From Deltaproteobacteria bacterium UBA2409 (lineage in GTDB: Bacteria > Bdellovibrionota_C > UBA2361 > DDRT01): 31,728 bases of DNA. Shown piece by piece: positions 1 to 8,704 of the stretch. The position numbers and the translations under genes are program-made. Positions within the stretch are counted from its first letter, which is position 1. Every line of letters starts with the position of its first letter. Location of the stretch: contig DDRT01000007.1 of the NCBI GenBank assembly GCA_002343185.1, positions 1-31,728 on the forward strand. Reading direction: 5' to 3'. The notes below the pieces were generated by a model. It had not been told where the DNA came from. It was given only the letters and a program-made list of their open reading frames with translations, and made no database searches.

Positions 1-18
1 GCTTCACAGCTCACAGCT

Positions 19-1098
19 TCACAGTTCACAGCAACCACGCACCACGGCCTCAAACAACCTCTCATATTTCTCAGTCACACTATCCCATGAATAAAACTGT
101 TTGGCTCTATTTTTTGCTTTTTCCTGATAATTATCAGGGATTGATAAAAGTCTCTCACCTAATTCATCAAAGCTTTGATAATAGATCCCGCAATCAAGAA
201 GAACTTCTCTGTGCTCAGGTACATCATTAGCAATAATTCTTTTTCCGAAACCCATAGCTTCTACTAAAGCCGGATGAGTTCCTCCAACTTCTGTTGCTTG
301 AATATATGTGTGAGCACCAAGCATTAAAGCCTCGTAAGCCGCCCCAAATTGATAACCGGTGAAGATAACTCTTGAATCTGCCTCATTTTTTACCTGTTGT
401 ATGTAATTTGTTGCATAGGGAGCATCTCCAACCATAACAAGAGGCATCTCTGTTTTTACCTTACTATAAGCTTGCACAACGCCTAGTGGATTATTTTCTG
501 GTTCAAATCTACTAACATACAAAATATATCCATCTTTCTTTATGTTAAACTTTTCTAACACTGAAAAATCAGGAGATGGGTTCTCTCTGTACCCATAAGG
601 GATAATTTCACATTTTTTATCAAATTTTTCTTTGTAGTAGTCCGCAATTACATCTGCGTCAGCAACTATTTTATCAGCAAATAAAACGGATGCATATTCT
701 CCGAGTCGATACCAAAGTTTACCTAGTGCATTCCACTTAGATCTTTTTCTCTCAATCCCATCAACGTTAATGACTTTTTTAGTATTTGATAAGATCCAGG
801 CAAACGGACTATTAGCTGCATTACATATTAGCGCAACATCGAAGTTTCGATTTCTTGCATCAAGATTGCTTGTAATGGCATGAATTGGAGTTTCAAGATA
901 TTTTTGAAAGATCGTCCCGGTCTTAATCTGCTTTATTGATCCAACTTGTTCTTCAGTTTTATTAAAAAATGAACTTCTTCCATAGACATATACGTCATGC
1001 CCTCTGGTTACTAGTCTTCTTGATAGCTCATCAGCAAAGGTTTCAAAACCACCGTACCTACCTGGAATACCTCTTGTTCCTAAAATTGCAATCTTCAC
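19..1098 (-). CDS. Glycosyltransferase family 4 with DUF1972-type N-terminus
   Basis: A 359-residue cytosolic or membrane-associated glycosyltransferase, probably adding a sugar (rhamnosyltransferase-like in the family) to a surface glycan. The N-terminus MKIAILGTRGIPGRYGGFET is the hallmark of the DUF1972/GT4 group. The C-terminal Rossmann half has the usual nucleotide-sugar region (ILYVSRFEPENN, then GTHPALVEAMGFGKR near residue 275), matching the E-x7-E pattern of GT-B enzymes. The start is GTG at 1096-1098, directly abutting the lpxB stop codon. A GAGG about 9 nt upstream lies inside lpxB, so the gene is probably translated by coupling to lpxB. The linkage to lpxB suggests an LPS core or O-antigen role; acceptor and donor cannot be told. 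Confidence 0.9.
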   Translation of the reverse strand: MKIAILGTRGIPGRYGGFETFADELSRRLVTRGHDVYVYGRSSFFNKTEEQVGSIKQIKTGTIFQKYLETPIHAITSNLDARNRNFDVALICNAANSPFAWILSNTKKVINVDGIERKRSKWNALGKLWYRLGEYASVLFADKIVADADVIADYYKEKFDKKCEIIPYGYRENPSPDFSVLEKFNIKKDGYILYVSRFEPENNPLGVVQAYSKVKTEMPLVMVGDAPYATNYIQQVKNEADSRVIFTGYQFGAAYEALMLGAHTYIQATEVGGTHPALVEAMGFGKRIIANDVPEHREVLLDCGIYYQSFDELGERLLSIPDNYQEKAKNRAKQFYSWDSVTEKYERLFEAVVRGCCEL

Positions 1099-2169
1099 CT
1101 AAGCGATCCTCAATATATGATCAGCAACATTCGAGGCAAAGTCACCACCTTCTAGAAGTTTTCTAATTTCACGAAAATCAGAGATCATCTGCTGAGTATC
1201 ACTTTTTAGTAGTTTTTGTATTTCGCTTGCTATTACTTCCGGAGTTGCATCGTCCTGAATGAATTCTTTTATGGTGCCAGGTTTTAGAATATTTACTATC
1301 GAGTATTGCTTAATTGTAAGCATAAGTCTTCCAACTAGCTCTGAGAGTCTTGATGTTTTGTAAACCATAACAAAAGGCAGCTCAGAGAGAGCAGCTTGAA
1401 GATTGCTTGTCCCAGATTTAATAAGACCAACGTCGGCAGCTTTTAGCAGACCAACTGAATCATCTGTTTCTAACCAGCCTTTCGGTAAATATTTTAATGC
1501 CTTAGTTTTTGCAACTACAGGTATCACCCCGTCAAGTCTCTTTACAACGTCTTCAAAAAGAGAAATATGAGACTTTATCTCCTGTCCTCGACTGCCAGGA
1601 AAAAGTGCTAGTATCTTTCCTGATTCAGGTAATCCTAACTCTCTTCGGAGTTTTATCTTATCATTAGTAGGTGTAATTTCAGAAACTAAGGGGTGACCTA
1701 AAAATTTAGCCTCAGCCATATCCCAGATCTTTTCTTCAAAAGGAAAAAGCAGTGCTGCACCATTTAGAATTTTTCTTAGAGTCTTTAAACGACCTTTTCT
1801 CCAAACCCAGACCTGAGGTGGAATGATATAATAAGTTTTAATCCCCAATTTGTGTGCATACTTTGCAAGGAGAGTATTAAACTCTGCATAATCAACAAGA
1901 ACTAAAATATCAGGCTTGGATGACTTGATGTGCTCTTTCATCAAATAAAGATTCTTCAGGTGAACACGGAGAGTCTTTATTACCTCAGAGATTCCCATGA
2001 CTGAGGCACCTTTTTCTAGATCTACAACCAACTCCATTCCAAGTGTGGCTAGCCTTGAGCCACCCATCCCTGAGAGTGATGTAATGCTGGTTTTGGCCTT
2101 TAGGGCCTTAAGTACTTTTAGGGCATGCTCTTCACCAGAACGCTCACCAACACTAAAAACCACCCTCAT
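1099..2169 (-). CDS. lpxB: Lipid-A-disaccharide synthase
   Basis: LpxB (GT19) condenses UDP-2,3-diacylglucosamine with lipid X to give the lipid A disaccharide at the inner face of the cytoplasmic membrane. The 356-residue length is slightly short for the family (about 380). Family features are visible: the N-terminal SVGERSGEEHA (usual form GE-x-SGD-x-HA), MGGSRLATLGM, the YIIPPQVWVWRKGR segment near residues 115-128, LALFPGSRGQEI near 190, and SGTSNLQAALSELPFVMVYK near 255-275. In the N-terminal motif, Glu-Glu replaces the common Asp-Leu. The start is ATG at 2167-2169. The downstream glycosyltransferase follows with no gap, so the two form an operon. A 125-bp divergent spacer separates lpxB from the coupling-ATPase gene. 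Confidence 0.93.
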   Translation of the reverse strand: MRVVFSVGERSGEEHALKVLKALKAKTSITSLSGMGGSRLATLGMELVVDLEKGASVMGISEVIKTLRVHLKNLYLMKEHIKSSKPDILVLVDYAEFNTLLAKYAHKLGIKTYYIIPPQVWVWRKGRLKTLRKILNGAALLFPFEEKIWDMAEAKFLGHPLVSEITPTNDKIKLRRELGLPESGKILALFPGSRGQEIKSHISLFEDVVKRLDGVIPVVAKTKALKYLPKGWLETDDSVGLLKAADVGLIKSGTSNLQAALSELPFVMVYKTSRLSELVGRLMLTIKQYSIVNILKPGTIKEFIQDDATPEVIASEIQKLLKSDTQQMISDFREIRKLLEGGDFASNVADHILRIA

Positions 2170-2274
2170 ATACGAAATTTTCCTATAATTTTAGAAGGTT
2201 ACATCATTCTACCTGAAGCAACCTGCCTCCAGAACTAGACCATATCACTAGAGGGGTCGCGAGATCTCTACTTA

Positions 2275-2283
2275 TGGTAGAAT
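2275..2283 (+). promoter_or_regulatory. Extended -10 promoter for the coupling-ATPase gene
   Basis: TG-G-TAGAAT matches an extended -10 box (TGnTATAAT with one mismatch in the hexamer). Its 3' end is 11 nt before the ATG at 2295, so the predicted leader is only about five bases, although an AAAGGG sits just before the start. No convincing -35 box is seen. Confidence 0.4.
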
Positions 2284-2294
2284 AAAGGGCATAA

Positions 2295-4664
2295 ATGCTT
2301 CAATCTCTTGAGCTTTTAATATTGCAGGGAATTTTATGGGTTTACTCCCATGGCCCACTGATGGGGCTACTGATCTTTGGTGTACCTGCTGTATGGCTGA
2401 TGGTGATTCAGTTCTTTAAGCAGGGGAAGAATGTCATACCCGGCTTAGTTGCTATCCCTCTTGCTGGGGCTCTCTTTTATCACTTAATCCCAAAACTAAA
2501 AGGTAATGCCATCACATATTTCAATACTTTAGTGATGGAGATGACCACTCCGGATCCAAACAAAAGTCCGATCCCACTTTTAGAATTTTTTTACGGATAT
2601 TTTATTGCCCCGTATCAATATCGTTCGATGTTTGAAGAGGTATTTGGGACTTTTCTTCTTGCTTATATTGGTTCCATAATTTTTCACTCTTACCAGGGCT
2701 ATAAACGAACAGGAATCATTTTTGGTGAGATGAATCTTGGAGGTATCTTTAAGAAGATTCAGCCAAGACCAAAAAGATCGGAAACTAACGAGCTTGGATC
2801 GGCGGATTTAGCAAAAACAGAAGCCATAGCCAGGTGGACAAAACATTCCTCAGATCCTGAGACTGATACTGCTCTTTATGTAACAGATTTAAGAGGTAGC
2901 GAAGGACTTGCTTATAGACAGTCTAAAATAATTCTACCAAGAGAAGAGCGTAATAGACATGTTCTGATAGTAGCAAAGACAGGGGGAGGTAAAACAACCA
3001 AGTTAATCCTTCCACTCCTTTATAATGACTGCTTGTCTAAACAACGCTCTACTATTGTAGTCGACTCAAAGCCAGAGATGTGGCAAAAGCTTGCAAGTAT
3101 GACCCGGAAATATAATCCGGAGAAGAATATAATTTTATTCAATCCATTAGATATTTACCGTTCGTTAAGTTGGAACATCCTGGCAAAAGTTGAAGATGAC
3201 ACGGATTGTAAGCTAATTGCAGATACAATTATCAAAGCCACAGATGTGCCTGGAGCTAGAAATGACAGCCCATTCTTCAGAAACAATGCTCTTTCAATAT
3301 TAAATGCTATAATGGTTGGGCTTCTTGAGGATAGAAAAGAGGGCAAAGACGAACTCTCTATGCCAAGAGTTCATCAGATCGTTCATAGCGGAAATAAAGG
3401 TCTAGCGGATTGGCTCGAGTCCCATCCAAGTGCATTGAGATTTACCAAGGCCTTCGTTGAATTAGTTAGATCGGGATCTCAGAACGCAGATACTATTGTG
3501 TCTGAGTTAGCGATGAGAGTGAATGCATGGGATATTAAAACTGTTCAGTCAACAACCTGGCAGAATGAGATCGATCTTGAGGAAATAATAACTAAGCCAA
3601 CTTTATTCATTGTAGAGTTTAGAGAATCAGAACTTGAAATGTTAAGACCTCTAGCTAACGTAATAGTAGTAGAGCTGTTACGCTTTCTTACTAAGTACGC
3701 AGAGAAGCAACCCGGCACTAAGCTTCCAAGGCCTGTAAGTTTAGTTATAGATGAGTTTGCAAGTGCTATAGGAAGATTGCCTGAGATTCATGTTAAGCTA
3801 AACACGCTTCGATCGAGGAATATAAGTATCGTAGCAGCAATTCAATCAACATCTCAGATTAAAGCTAACTACGAAACTCATGCTGAATCTGTAATTGCTG
3901 GATTTAGCACAAAGATCTTTATGCCTCCGTTGGATATGCCTGATGCGGAAATGGCATCAAAAGATACGGGGCAGATGACTATTCGCTTTAGAACTGAATC
4001 GAGCGGAACTAACAGAAAAATTATCGAGTGGTTTGCGAGTAGAAACATAAACTCACAAGAGCAGGTACAGCAGAGAGCAGTGCTAACTCCTGATGAGATT
4101 GGAAGACCGGCTGACGATATATGCACTTTCTTTATGCCAAATACCCCGGTGTTTCAGGGGCATTTGATCCCATTCTTCAAGATCCCCGAAATGCTCAAGC
4201 GGATCACTGACTCAGAAAAAGCACCTGAGTTGAAACTTAGAGATGAGCCAATAAAACTAGATGCGAAACTGCTCGAAGTTTCAGCATCAGGAGGTGGGGG
4301 TGGATCTGTAAGCTCTGGTGGATTGCCTCCAGGAATAACTAATACAAGGGGATGGAGCGAAGAGAAGATAGTAAATCTGCTCAATGATACAAAGAAAAAA
4401 CTTGATTGGGATAATACAACTGGAAGTGCCAGAAAGTGGTGGGAAGCATTTGAGAATGAAAATAAACACCGAATGGGGCTTGTTCTTAGGCTTGCTGAAG
4501 AGTTAGCTACTAGAAAAGCAACTGTCACAGAATTCTTTTTAGCCTATGTTTACAGTAACACGGATAATATTCAGGCTAACCTGCATTATTTAGATTATAC
4601 AAGACTGAAGAAAGAAGAAGAGAAGAAGCGTAGAGAAGCAGCCGCGAAAGCTAAGGCTGCGTAG
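2295..4664 (+). CDS. VirD4/TraG-family coupling ATPase (TraM recognition-type), solitary
   Basis: A 789-residue inner-membrane ATPase of the type IV coupling protein family, which feeds DNA or protein substrates to conjugation or secretion channels. The N-terminus has two or three hydrophobic spans (about residues 20-65 and 115-132). The nucleotide-binding domain follows with Walker A AKTGGGKTT at 227-235, the strand STIVVDSKPEMW, Walker B VSLVIDEFAS with D486-E487, and AAIQSTSQIKANY (the usual QS/Q sensor region). A Gly-Ser-rich linker (about 666-678) joins a C-terminal region of about 110 residues that ends in a Lys/Glu/Ala-rich tail. No relaxase, VirB or mobility gene is in the window, which is odd for this family. 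It may act with parts encoded elsewhere or in a non-conjugative role. Fold assignment is sure; function is not. Confidence 0.85.
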   Translation: MLQSLELLILQGILWVYSHGPLMGLLIFGVPAVWLMVIQFFKQGKNVIPGLVAIPLAGALFYHLIPKLKGNAITYFNTLVMEMTTPDPNKSPIPLLEFFYGYFIAPYQYRSMFEEVFGTFLLAYIGSIIFHSYQGYKRTGIIFGEMNLGGIFKKIQPRPKRSETNELGSADLAKTEAIARWTKHSSDPETDTALYVTDLRGSEGLAYRQSKIILPREERNRHVLIVAKTGGGKTTKLILPLLYNDCLSKQRSTIVVDSKPEMWQKLASMTRKYNPEKNIILFNPLDIYRSLSWNILAKVEDDTDCKLIADTIIKATDVPGARNDSPFFRNNALSILNAIMVGLLEDRKEGKDELSMPRVHQIVHSGNKGLADWLESHPSALRFTKAFVELVRSGSQNADTIVSELAMRVNAWDIKTVQSTTWQNEIDLEEIITKPTLFIVEFRESELEMLRPLANVIVVELLRFLTKYAEKQPGTKLPRPVSLVIDEFASAIGRLPEIHVKLNTLRSRNISIVAAIQSTSQIKANYETHAESVIAGFSTKIFMPPLDMPDAEMASKDTGQMTIRFRTESSGTNRKIIEWFASRNINSQEQVQQRAVLTPDEIGRPADDICTFFMPNTPVFQGHLIPFFKIPEMLKRITDSEKAPELKLRDEPIKLDAKLLEVSASGGGGGSVSSGGLPPGITNTRGWSEEKIVNLLNDTKKKLDWDNTTGSARKWWEAFENENKHRMGLVLRLAEELATRKATVTEFFLAYVYSNTDNIQANLHYLDYTRLKKEEEKKRREAAAKAKAA

Positions 4665-4672
4665 ATGCTCTT

Positions 4673-4760
4673 TTATATCTGGTCAGACTTCAGGCTGACC
4701 TTATAAGGTCGTGTTAAAACACGACCAGGCAAATGCTAGCGTATGTCTGGCCGGCAAGAT
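4673..4760. repeat. Two-hairpin palindromic intergenic element, copy A
   Basis: The gap between the convergent coupling-ATPase and helical-repeat genes holds two hairpins. Hairpin 1 is GGTCAG (4681-4686) with CTGACC (4695-4700). Hairpin 2 is GGTCGTGTT (4707-4715), AA, AACACGACC (4718-4726). The distal part (about 4744-4758, GTCTGGCCGGCAAGATTC) resembles the left end of copy B near 26272, as if a second unit began here. There is no T-run, so a simple intrinsic terminator is less likely, but a bidirectional transcription barrier is possible. Confidence 0.6.
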
Positions 4761-6839
4761 TCAGTTACAAGTGATCCTTGGCTTTTGAATTAGCTCCTGA
4801 AATTCATTTGAAAATCTGTTGAAGCTGTACATCTTAGTGAATTCTTCTCTAGTTTCTGGGAAAAGAGAATAAAGGGATGCAGCTAGTTTGTATCGTAGGT
4901 TTGGGTCTTTTGCTGAATTAAACTGATCATATAGTGCAACTTTTAGTTCAGATGTGGGTGAAGCAAGTTGACCTACCATGTCAATTATTGATGATCCACT
5001 CTCTCTTAAGAGTCTAATTATAGAAGCACTTTGAACTTGAGGATTGAGACAGGCAGTTATAGATGGGTTATTTCTAATAGTAGATAAAATAAATGGGAAT
5101 TCAGATTCAGTTGGTTGTAAAAAGCGTAATAAGGCGATCTTTACTAATTCATCGGGCTCATTATGAAAAACTTCAAGTGCTAAGTCGCTAAATTCCTGAG
5201 GATCTGTGATTTTCCTTAAGACTGTTAATTTAGTGGCAGAAGATAGATTTTTCAATTGACTTCTAAATAACTCACGACGCATCTCAATTGGTAGAAGTTT
5301 CAATGGTATAAACTCTGCTGAGCTAAATGAATTGAGCTCTTTCTCTTGAAGAGGGGCAAAAGTGTAAATAAGCTCGTAGTCAAGACAGTGATGTTGTTTC
5401 TTAATGAGATATTCTCTAATTGAACTATTAAAGCAACGATCTGTTACCTCTCTTAGCACTGAGCAGCTAAGATCTGGTAAGTTAGTAAGGCAAACCTCGC
5501 CGTATAATGTGCGATAGAGAGACGCGTACGGGTTCTTATTACCCTGAAGAATTGGGAGTAGCTCAGATTTAAATTTTGAAAGAAGTGCAACATCTTTTTC
5601 GCTCGCAAGTAGAGGAATGAATAGCTGTGGAAATTTTAGCTTAGGAAGATTGGAGATAAAATTATACTTTGTATCTTTAGATATTTCCTGAGCGATCTCA
5701 GATCTGGAAAGATTGGATGTCAATTTATTGAACTGACCACCGGAGGAATTTCGCATGTGGTTTAAAGCCTTTGATCTGAGCCTTTTATCTCCTGTCTTTT
5801 CGTATAAAAGTGCTGCAAGCTCGTCAGAAAGTTTAATTGCAGCTGGAACGAACCTATAAAAAGGCTGTTTTCCTACTAAAAGGTATCGTTTTAATGCTAG
5901 TTCTTTAAGATCTTCAGGTGAATTCTTGTCGAATATTATATTATCCAAAAACATCTGATCTTCCGAATTAGCGAGGCATATGAACCTTTTTAAAATTGAA
6001 GATGTGAAGTTTTGAGCGTTTTTTGTTAGTAGATAATTTCCGACAGCTATCGATGATTGGCACACTGATTTTTCAAGGACGAACTGCCAGACATCATCAG
6101 CCGACATAGTAATTAACTGGAATAGCAGCTCCGGTTCAAGGGGGTGATTAGATAAAAGTTCGGCTGCTTGATATCTTATAAGAAAGCTTGAGTCGTAAGT
6201 TAGTGAAACAAAATATTCATTATCCTTGAGCTTAGGGCATCCTGTAAATAGATCCAGATTTCTCTTTTTTTGTTTCGTAGGGTCAAGAGTTCTATTTTCA
6301 CAGAGTGGATCAACTTTATTAATAAGCTCAAGGATTTTAACACCATCATTTCGATAAAAACCTCGTACCAACTGTGGAAGGGGAGAAAGAGGCTCAAGTA
6401 TGAGAGCGGGGAGAGACCCTTTAGATTCTAACTGATCTATCAACCTATCTATTATGTCAGGAGGTAAGGATGGGACTGGAGACAGTCTGCGAAGTAGATT
6501 CTCAAAGCCACTTTGTGTTTCAAAGGATTGAGTATCGTCAGTAACGATCTCAATAAGATCTGGAATTAATACATATGATTCAGGGGCAAGTTCAGGAATT
6601 ATAGCCTTTGCGCATTGCAGACCCTTGTCACCAAGACTAGAGAGTACTAGACCTTGAACTGCATCAAGTGAGGGGGTTGGTTGAGCAGTGAATAAGTTTT
6701 TGATTATTTGTACTAGCTCAACTCTCTCATTTTGCTTTAGTAGCCTTACTCTTTCTAGATCGCACTCTTTAAAAAGTATGTCACTGAGTTGGGCGAAGGC
6801 GGTTGTTGTTATCAGTATTATTGTGGCTAAGTAGGGCAT
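4761..6839 (-). CDS. Exported helical-repeat (HEAT-like) protein, function unknown
   Basis: A 692-residue protein with an apparent signal peptide (MPYLATIILITTTAFAQ). The body is leucine-rich and largely helical, with recurring motifs such as PELLFQLITMSADD and DELVKIALLRFLQP that look like HEAT/ARM-type repeats; no catalytic motif is seen. About a dozen cysteines are scattered through it. The chosen start (6837-6839) has a GGAGG five bases upstream and puts the signal peptide at the very N-terminus; an upstream in-frame start at 6851 would add MEVN and lacks this logic. It overlaps the ABC exporter gene by 13 bp, with the ribosome site inside that gene, so the two are translationally coupled. 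A periplasmic partner or substrate-handling role for the exporter is inference. Confidence 0.7.
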   Translation of the reverse strand: MPYLATIILITTTAFAQLSDILFKECDLERVRLLKQNERVELVQIIKNLFTAQPTPSLDAVQGLVLSSLGDKGLQCAKAIIPELAPESYVLIPDLIEIVTDDTQSFETQSGFENLLRRLSPVPSLPPDIIDRLIDQLESKGSLPALILEPLSPLPQLVRGFYRNDGVKILELINKVDPLCENRTLDPTKQKKRNLDLFTGCPKLKDNEYFVSLTYDSSFLIRYQAAELLSNHPLEPELLFQLITMSADDVWQFVLEKSVCQSSIAVGNYLLTKNAQNFTSSILKRFICLANSEDQMFLDNIIFDKNSPEDLKELALKRYLLVGKQPFYRFVPAAIKLSDELAALLYEKTGDKRLRSKALNHMRNSSGGQFNKLTSNLSRSEIAQEISKDTKYNFISNLPKLKFPQLFIPLLASEKDVALLSKFKSELLPILQGNKNPYASLYRTLYGEVCLTNLPDLSCSVLREVTDRCFNSSIREYLIKKQHHCLDYELIYTFAPLQEKELNSFSSAEFIPLKLLPIEMRRELFRSQLKNLSSATKLTVLRKITDPQEFSDLALEVFHNEPDELVKIALLRFLQPTESEFPFILSTIRNNPSITACLNPQVQSASIIRLLRESGSSIIDMVGQLASPTSELKVALYDQFNSAKDPNLRYKLAASLYSLFPETREEFTKMYSFNRFSNEFQELIQKPRITCN

Positions 6840-8506
6840 ATTAACCTCCACTCGCCATCTCCAGTAAGCTCGATCACTGTGCCATGAAATTCATATAATG
6901 ATTGCCTTACTCCTACGCTGACCCAAAAAACTGACTCTGAGCACAACTTTTCGTAGAATTTCTTTTCAGCGTGGAGGTCGATTGCTGTTGTTGCCTCATC
7001 CAAGAATGCAAATTTAGGCTTCTTAAGAAATAACCTCGCCCAGGCTAGTCTTTGAAGCTCTCCAGTAGATAACAATCTGGGCCAGTCACGCTCTATGTCT
7101 AAGCCTCCAGCCCTTTTAGCAGATTCTGCTAACCCAACAAATCTAATCATCTGCCAGAGTTCTTCAGTCGTTGGGAAGCAATTACCAAGTGAGTATTGAA
7201 GTTGAGATCGTAAAGTCCCTGCTGAGGCGTAAGGTTTTTGAGGAAGAAATAATGATTCTTGAGGATTTGGCCTTATGACGGTTCCCTCGCCAGAGCTCCA
7301 AATTCCCGCAAATGTTCTTAAGATTGAACTTTTCCCGCATCCACTTGGGCCTGTTATAAGTAACCCTCCATGATCAATCTTTACTGACACCTCTTTTAGT
7401 AGAAGTTGATCTCGCTTTGGTGTGTAGATAGTAACCTTGTTAAGCTCTATAGAATCTCCATCCTGAAACTGAATCTCGTCACCAGCCCCTCGTTTTGAAA
7501 GCTCCTCTATCGCTTCGGAGAAGGTTCCTAAACGGGAAATTACAGCAGCGAAAGCACTAATCCCTGCAAAGTGAGTTACTATTAGTGATAATGCACCTAA
7601 AACCTGCCCAAATGCTCCTTGCGCCTGGGTGACTACCCCGAACTCCACCTCACCAGACATATATCTTGGAGCAACAATTACAGTTGGAACAATTATAAGT
7701 AGATAGTTATAGCTGTGTGTAAAAAACCCCAAATTCCGGTTCCAGTTTATTATACTCAGTAAATTTTTAAGGGCATCGCGAAGCCTTTGCCTTGTTCTTA
7801 ATAGTTCTTTTTTTTCCGATCCATAAAAGGCAATTGATTCAGCATTTTCACGTAGATTGATTAACTTGTAACGATAGTTAGCCTCTTTCATTAATTGGAG
7901 CATGTTAAGGTGAATCAATGGACGGCCGAGTAGATATGTAATCAGAGACCCGATTCCAGCGTAAGCAATTGCAGCTATAGGTAGCCAGGGATCAATCGTC
8001 CAAAGAATACCGAAAAAGGCAATAAGCGCTATAAGTGAGTTGAATATAATTAAGGAGAATGAAACACATTGAACCGAAAAGCTTCTAATGTCCTCTTCTA
8101 GCCTTTGATCTGGGTTATCAACACCAGCATAGGAGAGCATCGAGTAATAAGCTCTGTTTGATAGATACCGTCTTAGGAAATAAATGCTAAGCCATCTTCT
8201 CCATTTTAGAGCAAAACGTTCTTCTGTGTACCTATAAAGGACTGCTACAGGGACTGCGCATCCTATAGCAAGCAGGTAGCGGCCAAGCTCTGAGAGGAAC
8301 CTATTTTCATCCCTAACAGATAGAGCAGTCATGACATAGCTCATAAGATAGCTCATGACTACATTGATTCCTGCTATGGCTAGAGCAAACAGAGCAAGCA
8401 GGGCTAAAAGCCCAAACATTTGAAGTCTAATTTCAGAGAAAAAAATTGGTAAAACCAGGTTTTTTAGCCTTCTCCAGGTGGTTTTATCGAACCTTGCAGT
8501 GCTCAT
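6827..8506 (-). CDS. ABC exporter, YddA/SbmA-BacA-like half transporter with fused ATPase
   Basis: A 559-residue inner-membrane protein with the transmembrane domain first (about residues 20-330, around six helices) and the ATPase domain after. The membrane part carries signatures of the ABC_membrane_2 group (YddA, peroxisomal ABCD, mycobacterial BacA): KWRRWLSIYFLRRYL and DNPDQRLEEDIRSF near 100-140. The ATPase has Walker A GPSGCGKSS near 385-393, a signature LSTGELQR near 480 (usual LSxGEqQR) and Walker B FAFLDEATTAID near 500. Members move peptides, vitamin B12 or very-long-chain acyl groups; the substrate here cannot be read from sequence. It heads an operon with the exported helical-repeat protein and is divergent from a flagellin gene. 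Confidence 0.88.
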   Translation of the reverse strand: MSTARFDKTTWRRLKNLVLPIFFSEIRLQMFGLLALLALFALAIAGINVVMSYLMSYVMTALSVRDENRFLSELGRYLLAIGCAVPVAVLYRYTEERFALKWRRWLSIYFLRRYLSNRAYYSMLSYAGVDNPDQRLEEDIRSFSVQCVSFSLIIFNSLIALIAFFGILWTIDPWLPIAAIAYAGIGSLITYLLGRPLIHLNMLQLMKEANYRYKLINLRENAESIAFYGSEKKELLRTRQRLRDALKNLLSIINWNRNLGFFTHSYNYLLIIVPTVIVAPRYMSGEVEFGVVTQAQGAFGQVLGALSLIVTHFAGISAFAAVISRLGTFSEAIEELSKRGAGDEIQFQDGDSIELNKVTIYTPKRDQLLLKEVSVKIDHGGLLITGPSGCGKSSILRTFAGIWSSGEGTVIRPNPQESLFLPQKPYASAGTLRSQLQYSLGNCFPTTEELWQMIRFVGLAESAKRAGGLDIERDWPRLLSTGELQRLAWARLFLKKPKFAFLDEATTAIDLHAEKKFYEKLCSESVFWVSVGVRQSLYEFHGTVIELTGDGEWRLICPT

Positions 8507-8654
8507 TTTAAGCTCACAGAGTCTCTGTTTTTTTAAATAAAATCAAGGAGATAAGCACCGGTCGGTAAAGATTTGAAAAACTTTAGTAAAATTTAGCCAC
8601 GGATCATAATAATTTTTCAAGTTCAAGACGACCTAAGCAAGCAGGTGAGAAGGT

Positions 8655-8689
8655 TTCACCTAGTAAGTGTTCACCTAGCAGGTGTTCAC
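8655..8689. repeat. Tandem 15-bp repeats ahead of flagellin 1
   Basis: TTCACCTAGTAAGTG (8655-8669) is followed directly by TTCACCTAGCAGGTG (8670-8684), 13 of 15 bases the same, and by a partial third unit TTCAC. The first unit can also pair with AGGTGA at 8644-8649. The array lies just upstream of the flagellin start at 8705. Confidence 0.6.
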
Positions 8690-8704
8690 AGACATGGATT
8701 GTTT

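Noticed and set aside
2295..4664. Integrated conjugative element or plasmid remnant
   Set aside because: No integrase, relaxase, att-like repeats or T4SS genes were seen, and neighbours are core envelope genes.
8655..8689. A CRISPR-like repeat
   Set aside because: The units are directly adjacent with no spacers and only two and a part are present.
8645..8704. N-terminal extension of flagellin 1 from GTG 8645
   Set aside because: It encodes the tandem repeat and precedes the conserved flagellin N-terminus; flagellins begin at that motif.
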